Below, one piece after another: positions 22,083 to 33,162 of a stretch of DNA of 64,000 nt. The notes beneath the pieces were generated by a model, which saw only the letters and a list, made by a program, of their open reading frames with translations, searched no databases and had not been told where the DNA came from. The stretch is from Lindgomyces ingoldianus (Eukaryota; Ascomycota; Dothideomycetes; Pleosporales; Lindgomycetaceae): contig NW_022985170.1 of assembly GCF_010093535.1 (NCBI RefSeq), positions 414,016-478,015 on the forward strand. The letters run 5' to 3'. A program made the translations under genes and the position numbers. The stretch's first letter is position 1, and every line of letters begins with the position of its first letter.

Positions 22083-22965
22083 GATGATCTTGATGAGAGT
22101 TGAACTACCGGTGTAGGATGCAGTGTCTGTGGTGCTATTAGCACATTCATCCTCTCGTGAGCTGCGCGTGGTTAGAGGTGGAACTGTGTCGCACTCGAGG
22201 AACGTGGCATGGGCGGCCGAACAACTCCCAAGGACCAGAAGCAAGGGAAGGGTAAAGGCACTCACAGATAGGCCTACTGTGACTGGAGGGCAAACTTCTA
22301 AGGGGTTGATTGCAGCAAGAAGGAAATGCGCTCAGTAGAGAGATACCTTGGTTGAAACGGAAGATGAAGATGAGTCGCGCCACAACGCCGCTGCAATGGC
22401 TCTAGTACTCTGGATGATGTACCTTCAGGCAAGGTGCGTGTGTGCAGCGTGGACGAGCACCGAGAGCGACGGTGTTTAGACCAAAAATAGTCGATGGGTA
22501 TATAAATGGAAGATGATAGGAAGTCTTTGATGGGGGGAGGGAAGTGCGGGAGAGTGGAAGTAGGTTTGTGGTCGATAGGAGGTGAGGAATTTGTGCTGGC
22601 TAATATTGTGCTACTCTCCAGTAATATCATGAGTAGGAGTCAATGGCGGTAAGACCTCTATTCGCCCGGGGGCGCATCTCACGATTCTCCTACTAAACCG
22701 ATGAATGTGCATGCTTCTACCTCGCCGTATACATAGGTGATTAGCAAACGACGCACGGTTTCATTCCCGGCTAAGCCTACTCCGGAGTAGCGCAAGGAGC
22801 GCGACCGCCTCACGACTACCGAGGCGAAGCCTGGTATTTCCTTACCACCCGCCGTCATCGACTGGAGACAACAAAACCCGAAAGCATTGCTGCTGACCTT
22901 GGCGGAATAGTAATGGTCTATCAAGGGTTATCGCCAGACCAACCTTACCATAGCCAATCGCGAAG
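22083..22965. other. Divergent promoter region between genes E and D
   Basis: Gene E leaves on the minus strand and gene D starts at 22966 on the plus strand, so this 0.9-kb stretch should carry both promoters. A minus-strand frame continues upstream of E's ATG to about 22330. It reads FTLPLLLVLGSC like a signal peptide but would start with GTG, so I do not include it. Confidence 0.45.
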
Positions 22966-24038
22966 ATGCCTTACGCCGGAGTTATCGACTACATCGAAGC
23001 CCTCGGCCTTCGAACATTCGGCAAAGAAGTTGAAGACCCCACTGTCATTGTAAAACGTCCTAAGTTTAATAATGAATATGTGCGGAGGCTCTACAAGATC
23101 GAACTTCTTGCACTTTGGGGACTGCTACTGCGTGACGAGGGAACTACACTCGACCGCGATGATCCTGACCTGTTTGATGAAGAGCTGGATGACGTACTTG
23201 AAGAGTATGGTCCCCGAATCTGGCCTAAATCAGCTTCCGCAAACAGATCACACTTGCGAACTCCACATCCAGGCAGTTTATACCCAAAGGAGCTTGTATA
23301 TCCGCGAGATAAAAAAGTGTAAGCGCGGTGGGTCTGATGATGCACGAGATACTATTGACATTAACACCTCTTAGGCTCAAACAGCATCTGCGAAGCATCA
23401 TTCTTTGCAAGAAGGACAACTCCCCCAACCGGGATGTAGACGCTCTCATCAACAAAAAGGGCGAGAAACGTGCCTGGAGGATTACTAAATCCGCTCCCGT
23501 CACACCGAAACGTGGTTTAGATCGAAAAGGTAGCATTGGTAGAGTTGCACAGTCGGCTTTCGCAGTACTCCATCGCCTGCCCTCGTCAAGCGATGATCTC
23601 GACCTCAGCTCGCCACCTGACACCGACACGGATGACTCTGTTGTCGGAAATCGGACTCGTACAAAGTCTTTAAAAAAGGGGATTAACTCTAAAGTTCACA
23701 TGCACTACCCCACTCAACTGCGACTGTATAAGACTTCTCCTACCTCTGGCGGCTATGTTTCCCTCCCTGCCATCGTTCTGACCGGGAATGAAACCTCCGA
23801 CGAATGCTTCACTCGAATCTGCCAACAGACTGAGTCAGATTGCAGCTGGATAATGTTTCAATTCCCAGAAGACATGTCACCTATCCCTAGAATACGGGTT
23901 GATCGAGGGTCGCGGGGATCCGAGGCCCTCTTCCAGAGCGTTCTCGACATTTTCCGTGCCGCACCTAGGTTCCCTGGAGATCTCACACGCGTGGTTGAGG
24001 TCGAATGCGGATTAGATATGCTTTTTGATATGGAGTGA
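22966..24038 (+). CDS. Paralogue D of the unrecognised family
   Basis: Model: join(22966..23318, 23375..24038), 338 residues; the intron is GTAAGC..TTAG. The N-terminal module is the A/B type, lacking about 20 leading residues: IEALGLRTFG at 10-19, then FDEELDDVLEEYGPRIWP ending at 87 (IWP instead of IWG), then RSHLRTPH and SLYPKELVYPRD, matching B's ELYPRDLFF. After the junction comes the basic helix (LKQHLRSIILCKKD). The linker is short (SSPPDTDTDDS), and the C-terminal domain is E's type, not A/B's: YVSLPAIVLTGNE, SDCSWIMFQFPEDM, GSEALFQSVLDIF and VVEVECGLDML. D thus links the two kinds of C-terminus found in this array. It lies on the opposite strand. Biochemical role unknown. Confidence 0.72.
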
Positions 24039-24323
24039 GACTGACGCGGGGATTCAGGGGTAGGAAAAGTTCAATAGCATCTATATTTAAGTTTTCGGTG
24101 CTTGAGTCTGGCCATACTATGGACAGTATATTTTAGCCATTTCTCTTCATTTTCTAACCCATCTGCTGCGGATTTTGGTACTCTAATCATCTAAATGGCT
24201 TCGACTGCATAGTCGGGATGGTGCATGCAAGAGAGCATCTTCTTAGATACCCTATTTCGTCCGTTCATACAAAGCTCTTCACCCATTTTAGCCCTTGGAT
24301 GCAAAAAACTTTACTGGTATCAA

Positions 24324-24989
24324 CTAGAAATCCCTGCCTGCATCCATTGCTAATATTTCCCTCAACTCCTCGTCCACATCAAACTCCCTTTCATTCAACA
24401 CCAGCCTCCTTGCTATTAACTCATCGATTCCTATCATACCATCTTCCCCTTCTTCATCCAGCACCCTCTTCAACTCCCTCGCTCTCTCAGTAACATCCTC
24501 AATCCCGACAATCCCATCCATGAACTCCTTTACCAATGCGCCCGGAATCCCAATCTGAATACTACGATACTCTAGTTTCTCCAACCTGATAGTTCTTTCC
24601 GGATCCCACTGCACCCTCACGTTGGCTGGTTTCTCTCTACCTTCGCTCTTCGCCTTTCGCCCACTATCCTCCTCTTTTCCTTTCCCATGAGAAAGCACGG
24701 CGCGGCGCAAGAGACCGATAAACACCTCACGTTTAAGCTTTAGAGCTAAGATATGGGATTGGCGAGAGTCTTTGTAAGAGTAGCCGGAGCGGTACAAAAC
24801 CCAGGCCCAGCTTGGCTTAATCCAGGTCATACGGGCTGTGCTAAAGGAAGGAGAGGTATTGAGCTTTTGGGCTTCGACGGCTGCGGTTGCGATTGTGGAA
24901 GAATACGCTTGGTAGACTGTGATGGTATCATTATCGAAGAGTGCGCGGATTTGCCGGTATGGCGTCTTGTTTGCGGATATGGATGCCAT
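24324..24989 (-). CDS. DUF4291 family protein
   Basis: Single-exon frame of 221 residues. The family signature is clear and in order: YRQIRALFDNDTITVYQAYS near the start, ARMTWIKPSWAWVLYRSG at about 53-70, VRVQWDPER at about 125, LEYRSIQIGIPGALV at about 139-153, and GIEDVTERARELKR near 162-175. DUF4291 proteins occur in bacteria and fungi and have no established function; the conserved Arg, Trp and His residues suggest nucleotide or nucleic-acid binding, which is unproven. It converges with paralogue D 285 bp away. Confidence 0.9.
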   Translation of the reverse strand: MASISANKTPYRQIRALFDNDTITVYQAYSSTIATAAVEAQKLNTSPSFSTARMTWIKPSWAWVLYRSGYSYKDSRQSHILALKLKREVFIGLLRRAVLSHGKGKEEDSGRKAKSEGREKPANVRVQWDPERTIRLEKLEYRSIQIGIPGALVKEFMDGIVGIEDVTERARELKRVLDEEGEDGMIGIDELIARRLVLNEREFDVDEELREILAMDAGRDF

Positions 24990-26521
24990 CTCGTTGGTAG
25001 TTTGCAGTACTTTTGCAGGTTTTCAAAATGCTGGCAGTAGAAAAGACGCCCAATTGGCAGGCATATAAATAATAAAATAGTTTTAGTAATATTGAACGCA
25101 TTGAGTCAAAGGGCTTGGAAGGGGTTGCGCCCTTCTCAGTCTCGACGCACGGGCCATGTGTGAACATGGCTGTGGGACAGAGTGGCTGTGCAAGCACCTC
25201 TCAAGATAATCTTGATATGGATAAATGAAGTTGGGACCTTGGACTTGTTTCTTGAACTTAAAGCACGATCAATATGATTCCTCAGATCGAAGACGTTCTA
25301 CAGTCAGTAATGCCTACATGTAGGAGGCAGTGGTCCATTCTCCTTTAGAGAAGCTAGAGTTCTACGACTCCCTCGACGAGTACCTTTATAGCTTTCTACT
25401 TGAGGTTCACCTAGTTCCAAGGTGTGGCTCTTGAGAGCCTGCCTGTGGTTGCACTTTTGCTTGATTAGTCTAGATGACCTCCTTTCCCTTTTTGCTTTTT
25501 AGAAATGCAGACGCTCGCATCAAAGCCGAATCCTTTGCAAGGCTTGCCCTCCAATCAGCGCATGTTCGTCCTTGCTTGCCCCTGGCCTGGTAGTTCGATG
25601 TGCAGGGGAAGGGGGTGGCGATCACGTGGGTGATTAATTCTGCTTGCCCTTGCGCATATCATCTCGTCATCTTGAGATTGGCGAAAGCTTCGTCGAACCT
25701 CCAACATTCTACATCTCTTCTTCGCTTTCATGACATTATAATCCATCTAGCAGCCTTCAAACTTGCGAATATCTGGGGTATTGGTGTTCACGTCGCACCG
25801 TTCCTGCAGCCAAAAGTCTGTCCTTCGGCCCCCAACCCTCGCCTCCATTCCCCCCCTGCGGCGCCAGAACAAGCAACATGTGCCGGCGCCATTCGAGGCT
25901 GTGTCGTATTTTTAGCTTGGACGAAAAGCTTGCGGAAGCAAGAAAGCCATGGCAGTCTCGTATCGATGAGTGGATCACTGTTGTCGCGAGCTCCAGTTTC
26001 TCTTCTTTATCCTCATCGCAAACATCTTCTCCTCCCCAGGGACTCCGGCTGCCCCATTTTCCCCTGACGCCGTCGACCTGGTTCGCGGGAAGATTAATTT
26101 AGTTTGTCAGCTCGGCCCGACACTGCCGATCAAGAGGGCTGAACCACATCTTGCCTGTCGCGCATCTATCCCCTCGAGATCCTCTGACTTGGGGGGTTCT
26201 CATAACTCTAAATCGACGTTTGTTGAGTATGTCGGCCACGGTCGAGCATACGATTTCCTGACGAGGCGCCCCACTCGCTCTGTTTGACCGCGTGCGACTC
26301 AGGAGAATTGCGCGAGGCTCAACTAGCTGCAGGCTTCAAGGCATACTTCTCAGCCGCTCGCATACTTAAAACCGTTTTCGCACAACAATATCTGCCTCCT
26401 TCGATACAAATTCAGCATTGGGAGAGCTACTCTCAACACCATTATCCACGCCCAAGAACCATATCACCCTAGTTCAGATTGAAGACATACAGAGAACAGA
26501 TCCAGAGGCCCGAGAGCAGGT
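24990..26521. other. Intergenic region with divergent promoters
   Basis: No convincing gene. It separates the DUF4291 gene (minus) from the DUF3433 gene (plus). Several overlapping open frames at 25600-26290 are in different frames without recognisable motifs. They look like chance frames in C-rich sequence, or a long leader of the DUF3433 gene. Confidence 0.45.
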
Positions 26522-29265
26522 ATGGAACAAGTGCCCACTCCTCTCCGGGTTGGCACCCCAGCAGCGGCAAGAAGGCCGTCCGTCGAACAGGTTCCCTCTG
26601 TACTACGAGTCGGTTCTCCGGTTGTCGATCGTGTAGTCTCGCCCATATCAAATCGCCCACCTCTCATGCGCCATGGGACCTCCGGGTCGGATAGACTGTC
26701 GCAACTCTTCCCATCCCGCCCTGCATCTGCTGCCTCTCCCAGCCCCGATCTGGCTTCCTCACGACGAACTTCATACCCTTCGCCCCTCCTGCCCGCGGCC
26801 GAGCCTGCGTACCGAAAACCGAACGCCCCAGCACCCCCTTCCTTTGCCGAGAACACCGCCTATGACCCTACAGCCGACCGTTTCAGCACGCCAAATTCTC
26901 CCCCAGCAACACAGCGCAGCAGAACGACTGGCCTATTGAGTCGTCTTGCGTCCCTCAAGAGTGGAAAATCAAGGGGAACATATAACAGGTTGGACGACGA
27001 GGAGACTGGAACTCTGCGAAAGGGGAAGCTGAAGAATGTAGAAGAGGTTGATGAGCCTGTCGGATACGATCTCAGCGGGTTCGATGGGGTTCCCATGCGT
27101 AATTTTGGGAACACGACAACGATCAGCGCGGCAGACTCGATAGAGCAAGAGCACGACGCGAACCTGGCCGGGTATGCTGCCGAGTATGAAAGACTGGAGG
27201 CTCAGCTAGGAGCTGGTATGTCATCAATCGTAGAAGTCCCGTTCACACATCAAGTTCAGCTTGAACCGAAGGTCACTGGACATAAACGAGCCCTTTCAAA
27301 TGTAGAAGTTGTTGCCCAGGATGCGCAGAAAGAGGCCGAGAAAGTCGGTGGTATTGTTGCCATTGCTGGTGAGAACTAACCCCAAATGTACAGTGTACTT
27401 TATCTTGTTAATCCCAAGGCAGATATTCCCCTGGATATAAGCGATGCTTTCGGTGACGACAACTTCGAGACACGGAGCGTGCTTACTACCGGTCATGAGA
27501 ATTCCGATGGATCGAAGACTAGCTATTACTTCCCAGAGGGTAGGCTTACCCAGCGTCAGCCCCTATGATCTCAAGCTAAACCAAAACAGACCCTGATATG
27601 CCTTCATGGCGACCGTTTTCTATGGGTTGGCCTTGGATCTCCATGCTCATTATTATCGCCCTTATGTTAGCCGCGATCCAGGAGTTCCTCTGCCAGCTGT
27701 CGATGAAGAGAGTTAGGGAAGACCCGAAAGGGGGCTTAATCCAATTCACTAAGCCTGGAGATCTGTCAATTAACTCATACTTCACCTGGAAATATGCCCC
27801 CGTACTTGTTTTCATCATCTATGGTATTCTCTGGCAGATATCAGATTTCGAGGTCAAGCGACTGGAGCCTTTTTACCAGCTTTCGAAGAAAACTGGCTCA
27901 ACTGCAGCGGAGTCGCTTAACATGGATTACCTTACCTTCATGTCGTGGTTGGTCCCGCTGCGGGCATTGCGACATAAGCAGTACGCCGTCATATATTCAT
28001 CGCTTGGCACACTCGTTGCTAGCAGTCTGGTTCCTGTCCTACAGTCAGCGTCCGTAAACATGTGGCCACCAAAGAAGGACCGCAAAGACAACGAGCTAAA
28101 ATCTATCCGCATCGACCCACCTTGGTCAAGAGCTGTCACAGGATGTCTGCTTTTTGTCGCCATTTGCGGTGCCATTCTTCTTTACGAAATGCGCCGTAAG
28201 AGCGGTCTTCTCTCCGACCCGAAAGGAATCGCCGGTGTCGCAGCCCTGGCTACCAGAAGTCATATTCTGACGGACTTTCATGGCTTGGATACCGCTCCTC
28301 TGGACAAAATTCACAAGCAATTGCGCCACCGACGTTATATTCTCCACAAGAGCTCCTTGTGGCAGGGAGAATATATCCGAAACAGCACCGAACGAGTAAG
28401 AGAACACGGCTCCGATCCTAGACCACTTATGCTTCGTCTTCGTGCCGGGGTACCCTATATCTCTTTCCTAATCCTTTTTACCATATCTATCCCTATCTTC
28501 ATGTTTGTGGATGGGGCCAATCTGCTCACAGAGAAAGTTCCTATCCTCCTCACCGCCCTTGCAACCATCATCAAGCTCCTGTGGGGCACGATGAATTGTG
28601 ACATCCGTATGCTGGAGCCCTTTTATATCCTAGCGAACCGGAATGCTCCCCCGAGAACGCTTACGCTCGATTACACTGGCACAAATCCCATTTTCCTACC
28701 CGTTAAGGCCTTGCTTAACAGGCATTATTTGGTCGCTCTCGTCGGCATTGGTTCCATTTTGACTGAGATTCTGACTGTATGCGTCTCATCATTCTCAGTT
28801 GATGGCAAGAAGTTCATTCCGGGTCAAGGCCGCCGTGAACACGCTGAAGACGAAGCCAAAGACCGGTACAACACCGACGAAACTTTCCGCTCCTTCTGGA
28901 TCTCTTTCGCCCTCGTCATTTGCATACTCTTCGTCCTCGTTTCTATCGCATGTCTCGCATACTTACGCCGCTCGCACAAATTCATGCCGCGGCAAATTGG
29001 GACCATGGCTTCCGTACTCGCCTTCATCCACCAGTCCAAGATGTTAGTGAATTTTGTTGACACAGAGAAGTTCAACAGTACGCAGATGACCGAATATTTA
29101 GAGAAGCAGAGGAAGACCTATGCGTTGGGTTGGTTCAGTGGCCGAGACGGTGATGACCATTGTGGGATTGATGAAGAGCCTATATTGGCACCGTATAAGT
29201 ACGGTGTGGATTGGACGAAGACAAGAGTGCTGGGGAACCAAATCGGGACTTGGGAGCATTATTAA
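26522..29265 (+). CDS. DUF3433 multi-pass membrane protein
   Basis: Model: join(26522..27368, 27423..27539, 27590..29265), 879 residues; both introns are GT-AG (GTGAGA..GCAG; GTAGGC..ACAG) and restore frame. The first 320 residues are Ser/Pro-rich and disordered, with three short repeats of the type [EQ]-V-P-x-x-L-R-V-G. The membrane part has two related halves, each with hydrophobic helices, an EPFY motif (LEPFYQLSKKTG, then LEPFYILANRN) and a downstream P-x-[KR]-A-L. Helices include PWISMLIIIALMLAAI, YAPVLVFIIYGILWQI and FALVICILFVLVSIA. DUF3433 is a fungal membrane family of unknown function. The DUF3176 gene follows on the same strand 0.95 kb downstream. Confidence 0.88.
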
Positions 29266-30214
29266 GTGTTTCTTGGAGTGTTACGTTTTGGGGCGTATTT
29301 GGACTGGAGTTGTGAGAAGCATTTTAAGCGATACCTGGGGTCTGCAGTTCTATGGATTAATGTTTATATTAGGCCGTATAGATACGCTCCTATGTTTCCA
29401 TGATTTCATGATAGCTAATCGATATACTCAACAACTATAAAAACATTGCAAAAGGCAAAAATCGATTTCATAGCTTTTGTGAGTGTCGATTCCTTGCAGC
29501 ATCTCTCTTTACTTGTGTTTTGCTGAAAGGGAACCATGGTAGCTTGGCGCGTCGTACGACCTTCGTGTCTCACTTCTTCCTCTCTCCATCTCATCCCTCA
29601 GCCTCTCTCTATCTTCATCTCGCCAACACCTTCGTTGTGTGGCCGTTCTATCTCTCCATACGTTAAATGGCGACCTTATGATTGCTTACGGAATCTTGCT
29701 GCAAACGGTGTTGTCTCTGAACGCTGCCCGATGAGCTTCTTAGCAGAACATCAGATTGGGGGGTTTTTTTTTTTTCAAAAGCTTTTCTCAGCCGGCGAGC
29801 TGAGCTCGGCAGTGTGGCCCACCAACTCCTTGGCAATATGAGCCACCACAACTGAACATCCTACTGGAGATCATTGGACAGAGACGAAAGCCACACGGGT
29901 CTTGTCACAATCTCGTTGACCGTTCCTCGCTTTCCCTTCCCTTGTTGAAATTCCTTGGCCTTCTGCCTGGCTCGAAACAGACGGCATGTGCTCTCGATTT
30001 TGACCAAAATAGCACTTTGTGGCTTTCTCCAGTGCAGACCCGCATGTTGATACTTAAAAAAGGCCTGTCACCTCGCTAACAAGGCTGCCTGCGAATGTCA
30101 CTTGACACTTCATCCACACTCTGGGCCACCGAACACTTCTTTATTTCCGATTTAACTAGCGACTTTGAATAGTTCCCTTCGTTCTTTCTTGTCTTCGTCA
30201 TTGATATTGTAGCT
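29266..30214. other. Intergenic region
   Basis: No gene. It holds the 3' region of the DUF3433 gene and the promoter of the DUF3176 gene, with a poly-T run near 29763-29776 and pyrimidine-rich sequence at about 29570-29660. Confidence 0.5.
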
Positions 30215-32079
30215 ATGAAACAACCGAGAGGGCAATACCCTCCCAACCAACATTCGGCGACTGTCGAGCTCAACCCTCTCTCCTCGCGTTATTCGTCCGC
30301 GCTAGAGTCTCCATTTTTCAGTCCTCGGACTCATGACTCTCGAAGACGATGGAAATGGAAACTTCGGAACTTTGCGTCCAAGTTCTGGCTATGGGAAATG
30401 TTCGCCTGTCTCATATCACTTGGTGTTGCTGGGGTTATATATTGGCAGTTGAAGACATTGGATGGCCAGCTTATATGGTACTGGGACTATGGATGGTCTC
30501 CTACATCAGGTCTTGCATTTGCTGTTACAATTACAAAGGCCTCTATGATGATCCCAGTTGCATCTGCTCTAGGCCAACTGAAATGGCATTGGTTCAGAAC
30601 GTCACGTAAGCTTGACGGGATGGAACACTTTGACGAAGCTAGTAGAGGTGTCCTCGGTTCGTTGCGACTCTTGTGGAGGCTTAAATTCTGGTATGTAACG
30701 ACAGTGTTCCTTACCCAGCATTCGTCACTTCATCTAACTTGCTCCCGAGGCGTCTTGCTTCTGTTGGTGCCTTCATCACTATTTGCACTCTATCTCTGGA
30801 TGCTCTATCCCAAAATGCAGTTCAGGTCATCTCCGTTCCATCTAATACCTATGGATGCTACGTCGCGCGAACAAACACCTTCAACGTCTCGAGTCGCTTC
30901 AGCCAGAGGAAAAAGGACCTTCCGCCTTCGGACATGCTTTCAGCCATTTACTACGCCATAACGACGGTCGGCATGCCTAATCTAGAGCAAGGCCTTTTCG
31001 AGTGCGCATCTGGCCAATGCGACTTCGGCACTTACGACTCTCTTGCCATAGATTATCAGTGCATTTCCTCTGACATTACCAAAAACGGCTCGATAGTACA
31101 GCACCCAGGTCTTACAGACCCATACTTCTATCTCGATACAACAAGCGGAATTATCCAATCAAACACAACGCGGGACCTACCTGACTCTGGAGACTTTCAT
31201 GGCCTTGGACCTCTCATTTCGAGGTGGCTTGTGCTCGCAAACCCGAGCACTATTAACCCAGAGCCACTGGGTATGGATTGCGCCTTCTACTGGACCATCA
31301 ACACGTACCACTCTGAGGTCATGAATAGCAGCTTTCGTGAGGAAATTAACTCCACCTGGACTAACGAGACGACGGAATCCACCCACAAAGAAGACATCTA
31401 CCTTATCCCAGATTCTTGTTGGCGCAACAACATATCAATCTCTAAGACCGATGCGGAGTATCCAGATTGCACGAACATCGTCTACAACTTCGCGCACAGA
31501 TCTCTGCAATCGTGGTTCGATCTTTCAGATTTTTCACTTACCGGTTGGGGCTTAAATGATACACAATCAACTGACAAGCGCCTGTATTGGGATTTTACCA
31601 GCATTTTTATGCAGGCGATAATGGCAAATCTTACGGACTCGAATCAAACCGAGGTTGCGAATACCATCCGGACTACGGCTAAGAGACTCAGTAGCGCGAT
31701 GACGACGCTTCTAAGGCAAAAACCGTTATGGACGACAAACACCACTTCATTTTATGGGATATCGAATGGGACGACAATTTGGCCGGAAGATGTGTTTTAT
31801 CAAATCAGATGGGAATACTTGATTTTCCCGTTTGTCTTAGTTGGTATCAGTACAGTTTTCTTCCTCGCTACAGTTATATTTACACGGGGAGAGGGAGGTT
31901 GGAAATCTTCACAGCTAGCCGTCATCTTCCATGGGCTGTCGGAGAACGATGCCAAGGCAGTTGGAAATGTGAGAGGGTATGCGGATATGAGAGAGCTCGG
32001 CAGGGACATGCAAGTTCAGCTAGTAGAAACTGATACCGGGAAGAAGCTGGTTAGTAGGGAGGTTTTGATGGGGATGTAA
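30215..32079 (+). CDS. DUF3176 membrane protein
   Basis: Model: join(30215..30690, 30750..32079), 601 residues; the intron is GTATGT..CGAG. The N-terminal part carries the DUF3176 signature: a hydrophobic helix (FACLISLGVAGVIYW), then TKASMMIPVASALGQLKWH and a DEASRGVLGSLRLL block. A second hydrophobic helix follows the junction (VGAFITICTLSLDAL). About 350 residues with many N-x-[ST] sites and several Cys follow, fitting an extracytoplasmic or lumenal domain. A last transmembrane helix (LIFPFVLVGISTVFFLA) precedes a short cytoplasmic tail. Function is unknown. Pairing with the DUF3433 gene on the same strand may reflect co-inheritance of two surface-type proteins. Confidence 0.9.
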
Positions 32080-32399
32080 TAGCTATAGAAATATTAACGT
32101 TATGACGAGAAACGGCTTTTAGATAGAAAGAGGTTGGACGAAATGCAGTGTACAGTGTTGTATATAAACTTTCAGTTCCTATGATCGAGCTACGAACCCG
32201 AGCAGACATTCCAGCCTGCTTTGTACGCATTGAAACGCCGTGAACCCCGCCATGCTGGTATTGAACGAACATGCCCCTTCTACCTTCCGCCACAACTATA
32301 CGCCCTGAGTTCCGAAATTTACGCAGACGTGCATTTCGTATGCCTTCCTGGTATTCTGAAAACCGTGTTATTCACCCGATGCCGTGGGTCGTGGTCTAG
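32080..32399. other. Convergent intergenic region
   Basis: Shared 3' flank of the DUF3176 gene (plus) and the Arl1 gene (minus). No gene recognised. Confidence 0.5.
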
Positions 32400-33162
32400 T
32401 TATCTTGATTCACCGTTTGCTATCTTCTAGTCAGCTTCTCTGGCTTGCCGGATGTGAGGTAAAAGTACACCTACGACCAACCAATCCATACCCTCGTCTA
32501 CTCCTCTTCCATCTATCGCACTGCAAGCCACAATACTCCAATTCCGATCCTTCAGCTCGCCTAACCTCAATGCCTCTGATATCTCCCCTGCACCCTTTGC
32601 TCCGGGTTGATCTTGCTTGTTTGCGAAGACGAGCAGCGCGGCGTCGCGGAGTTCTTCTTCGTTTAGCATTGCAGAGAGTTCTTCGGAGGCAGTGTTAAGG
32701 CGGTCGATATCAGTGGAGTCGATGACAAAGATGACGGCAGCGGTGTTTGCGTAGTAACAGCGCCAGTACGGACGGATGGAGGTTTGACCCCCTAGGTCCT
32801 TGAAGGTGTAAATGCTAAGCGTGGGCATGAGTGGAGAAGGGAGACCTTACCCAGACGTTGAAGTTTAGGTTCTTGTAAGTCACCGATTCCACATTGAAGC
32901 CTATTGTCGGTATTGTAGTCACGACTTCGCCGATCTGTCGATCTCCATGTCAGTAACACCATATGCTGCATTTTTTTCTGCCAGTCATACCTTGAGTCTG
33001 TAAAGCAGCGTCGTCTTGCCGGCGTTGTCCTATTCACATTTGTCATCAGCTTGAATGAACCCCCATGGGTACATATTGCGGTCTTACCAGCCCCAGAATC
33101 AATATTCGAATCTCCTTCTTTCCCCATATAAGCGACGAAAGTTTCGATGTGAAGCCGCCCAT
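32400..33162 (-). CDS. ARL1: ADP-ribosylation-factor-like GTPase Arl1
   Basis: Model: complement(join(32400..32426, 32475..32798, 32851..32934, 32991..33029, 33088..33162)), 182 residues, the usual Arl1/Arf length. It starts [14 protein letters not shown] with Gly2 for N-myristoylation. Nucleotide-binding motifs are in place: [11 protein letters not shown] (P-loop), IPTIGFNVE (switch I with the Thr), [12 protein letters not shown] (switch II), NKQD and a SAI motif. Arl1 recruits GRIP-domain golgins to the trans-Golgi and drives vesicle tethering. The first introns are sure. The last one (GTAGGT..CTAG, 48 nt) is inferred because reading through gives an unlikely 189-residue ending, while splicing gives exactly 182 residues ending [12 protein letters not shown]. 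Its branch site is poorly placed. Confidence 0.92.

Noticed and set aside
22147..22383. Minus-strand frame starting with MARLIFIFRFNQ
   Set aside because: Its first codon is GTG, not ATG, and it overlaps the possible 5' region of gene E in another frame.
22857..22911. WRQQNPKA-like peptide upstream of gene D resembling the N-terminus of B
   Set aside because: It is in another frame than D and followed by two stops; the similarity is too short to trust.
25600..26287. Several overlapping frames upstream of the DUF3433 gene
   Set aside because: Different frames, no conserved motif, C-rich sequence; more likely leader or promoter.
29763..29776. Poly-T run as a terminator
   Set aside because: It lies between two polymerase II genes and is a plain homopolymer; no RNA polymerase III gene precedes it.
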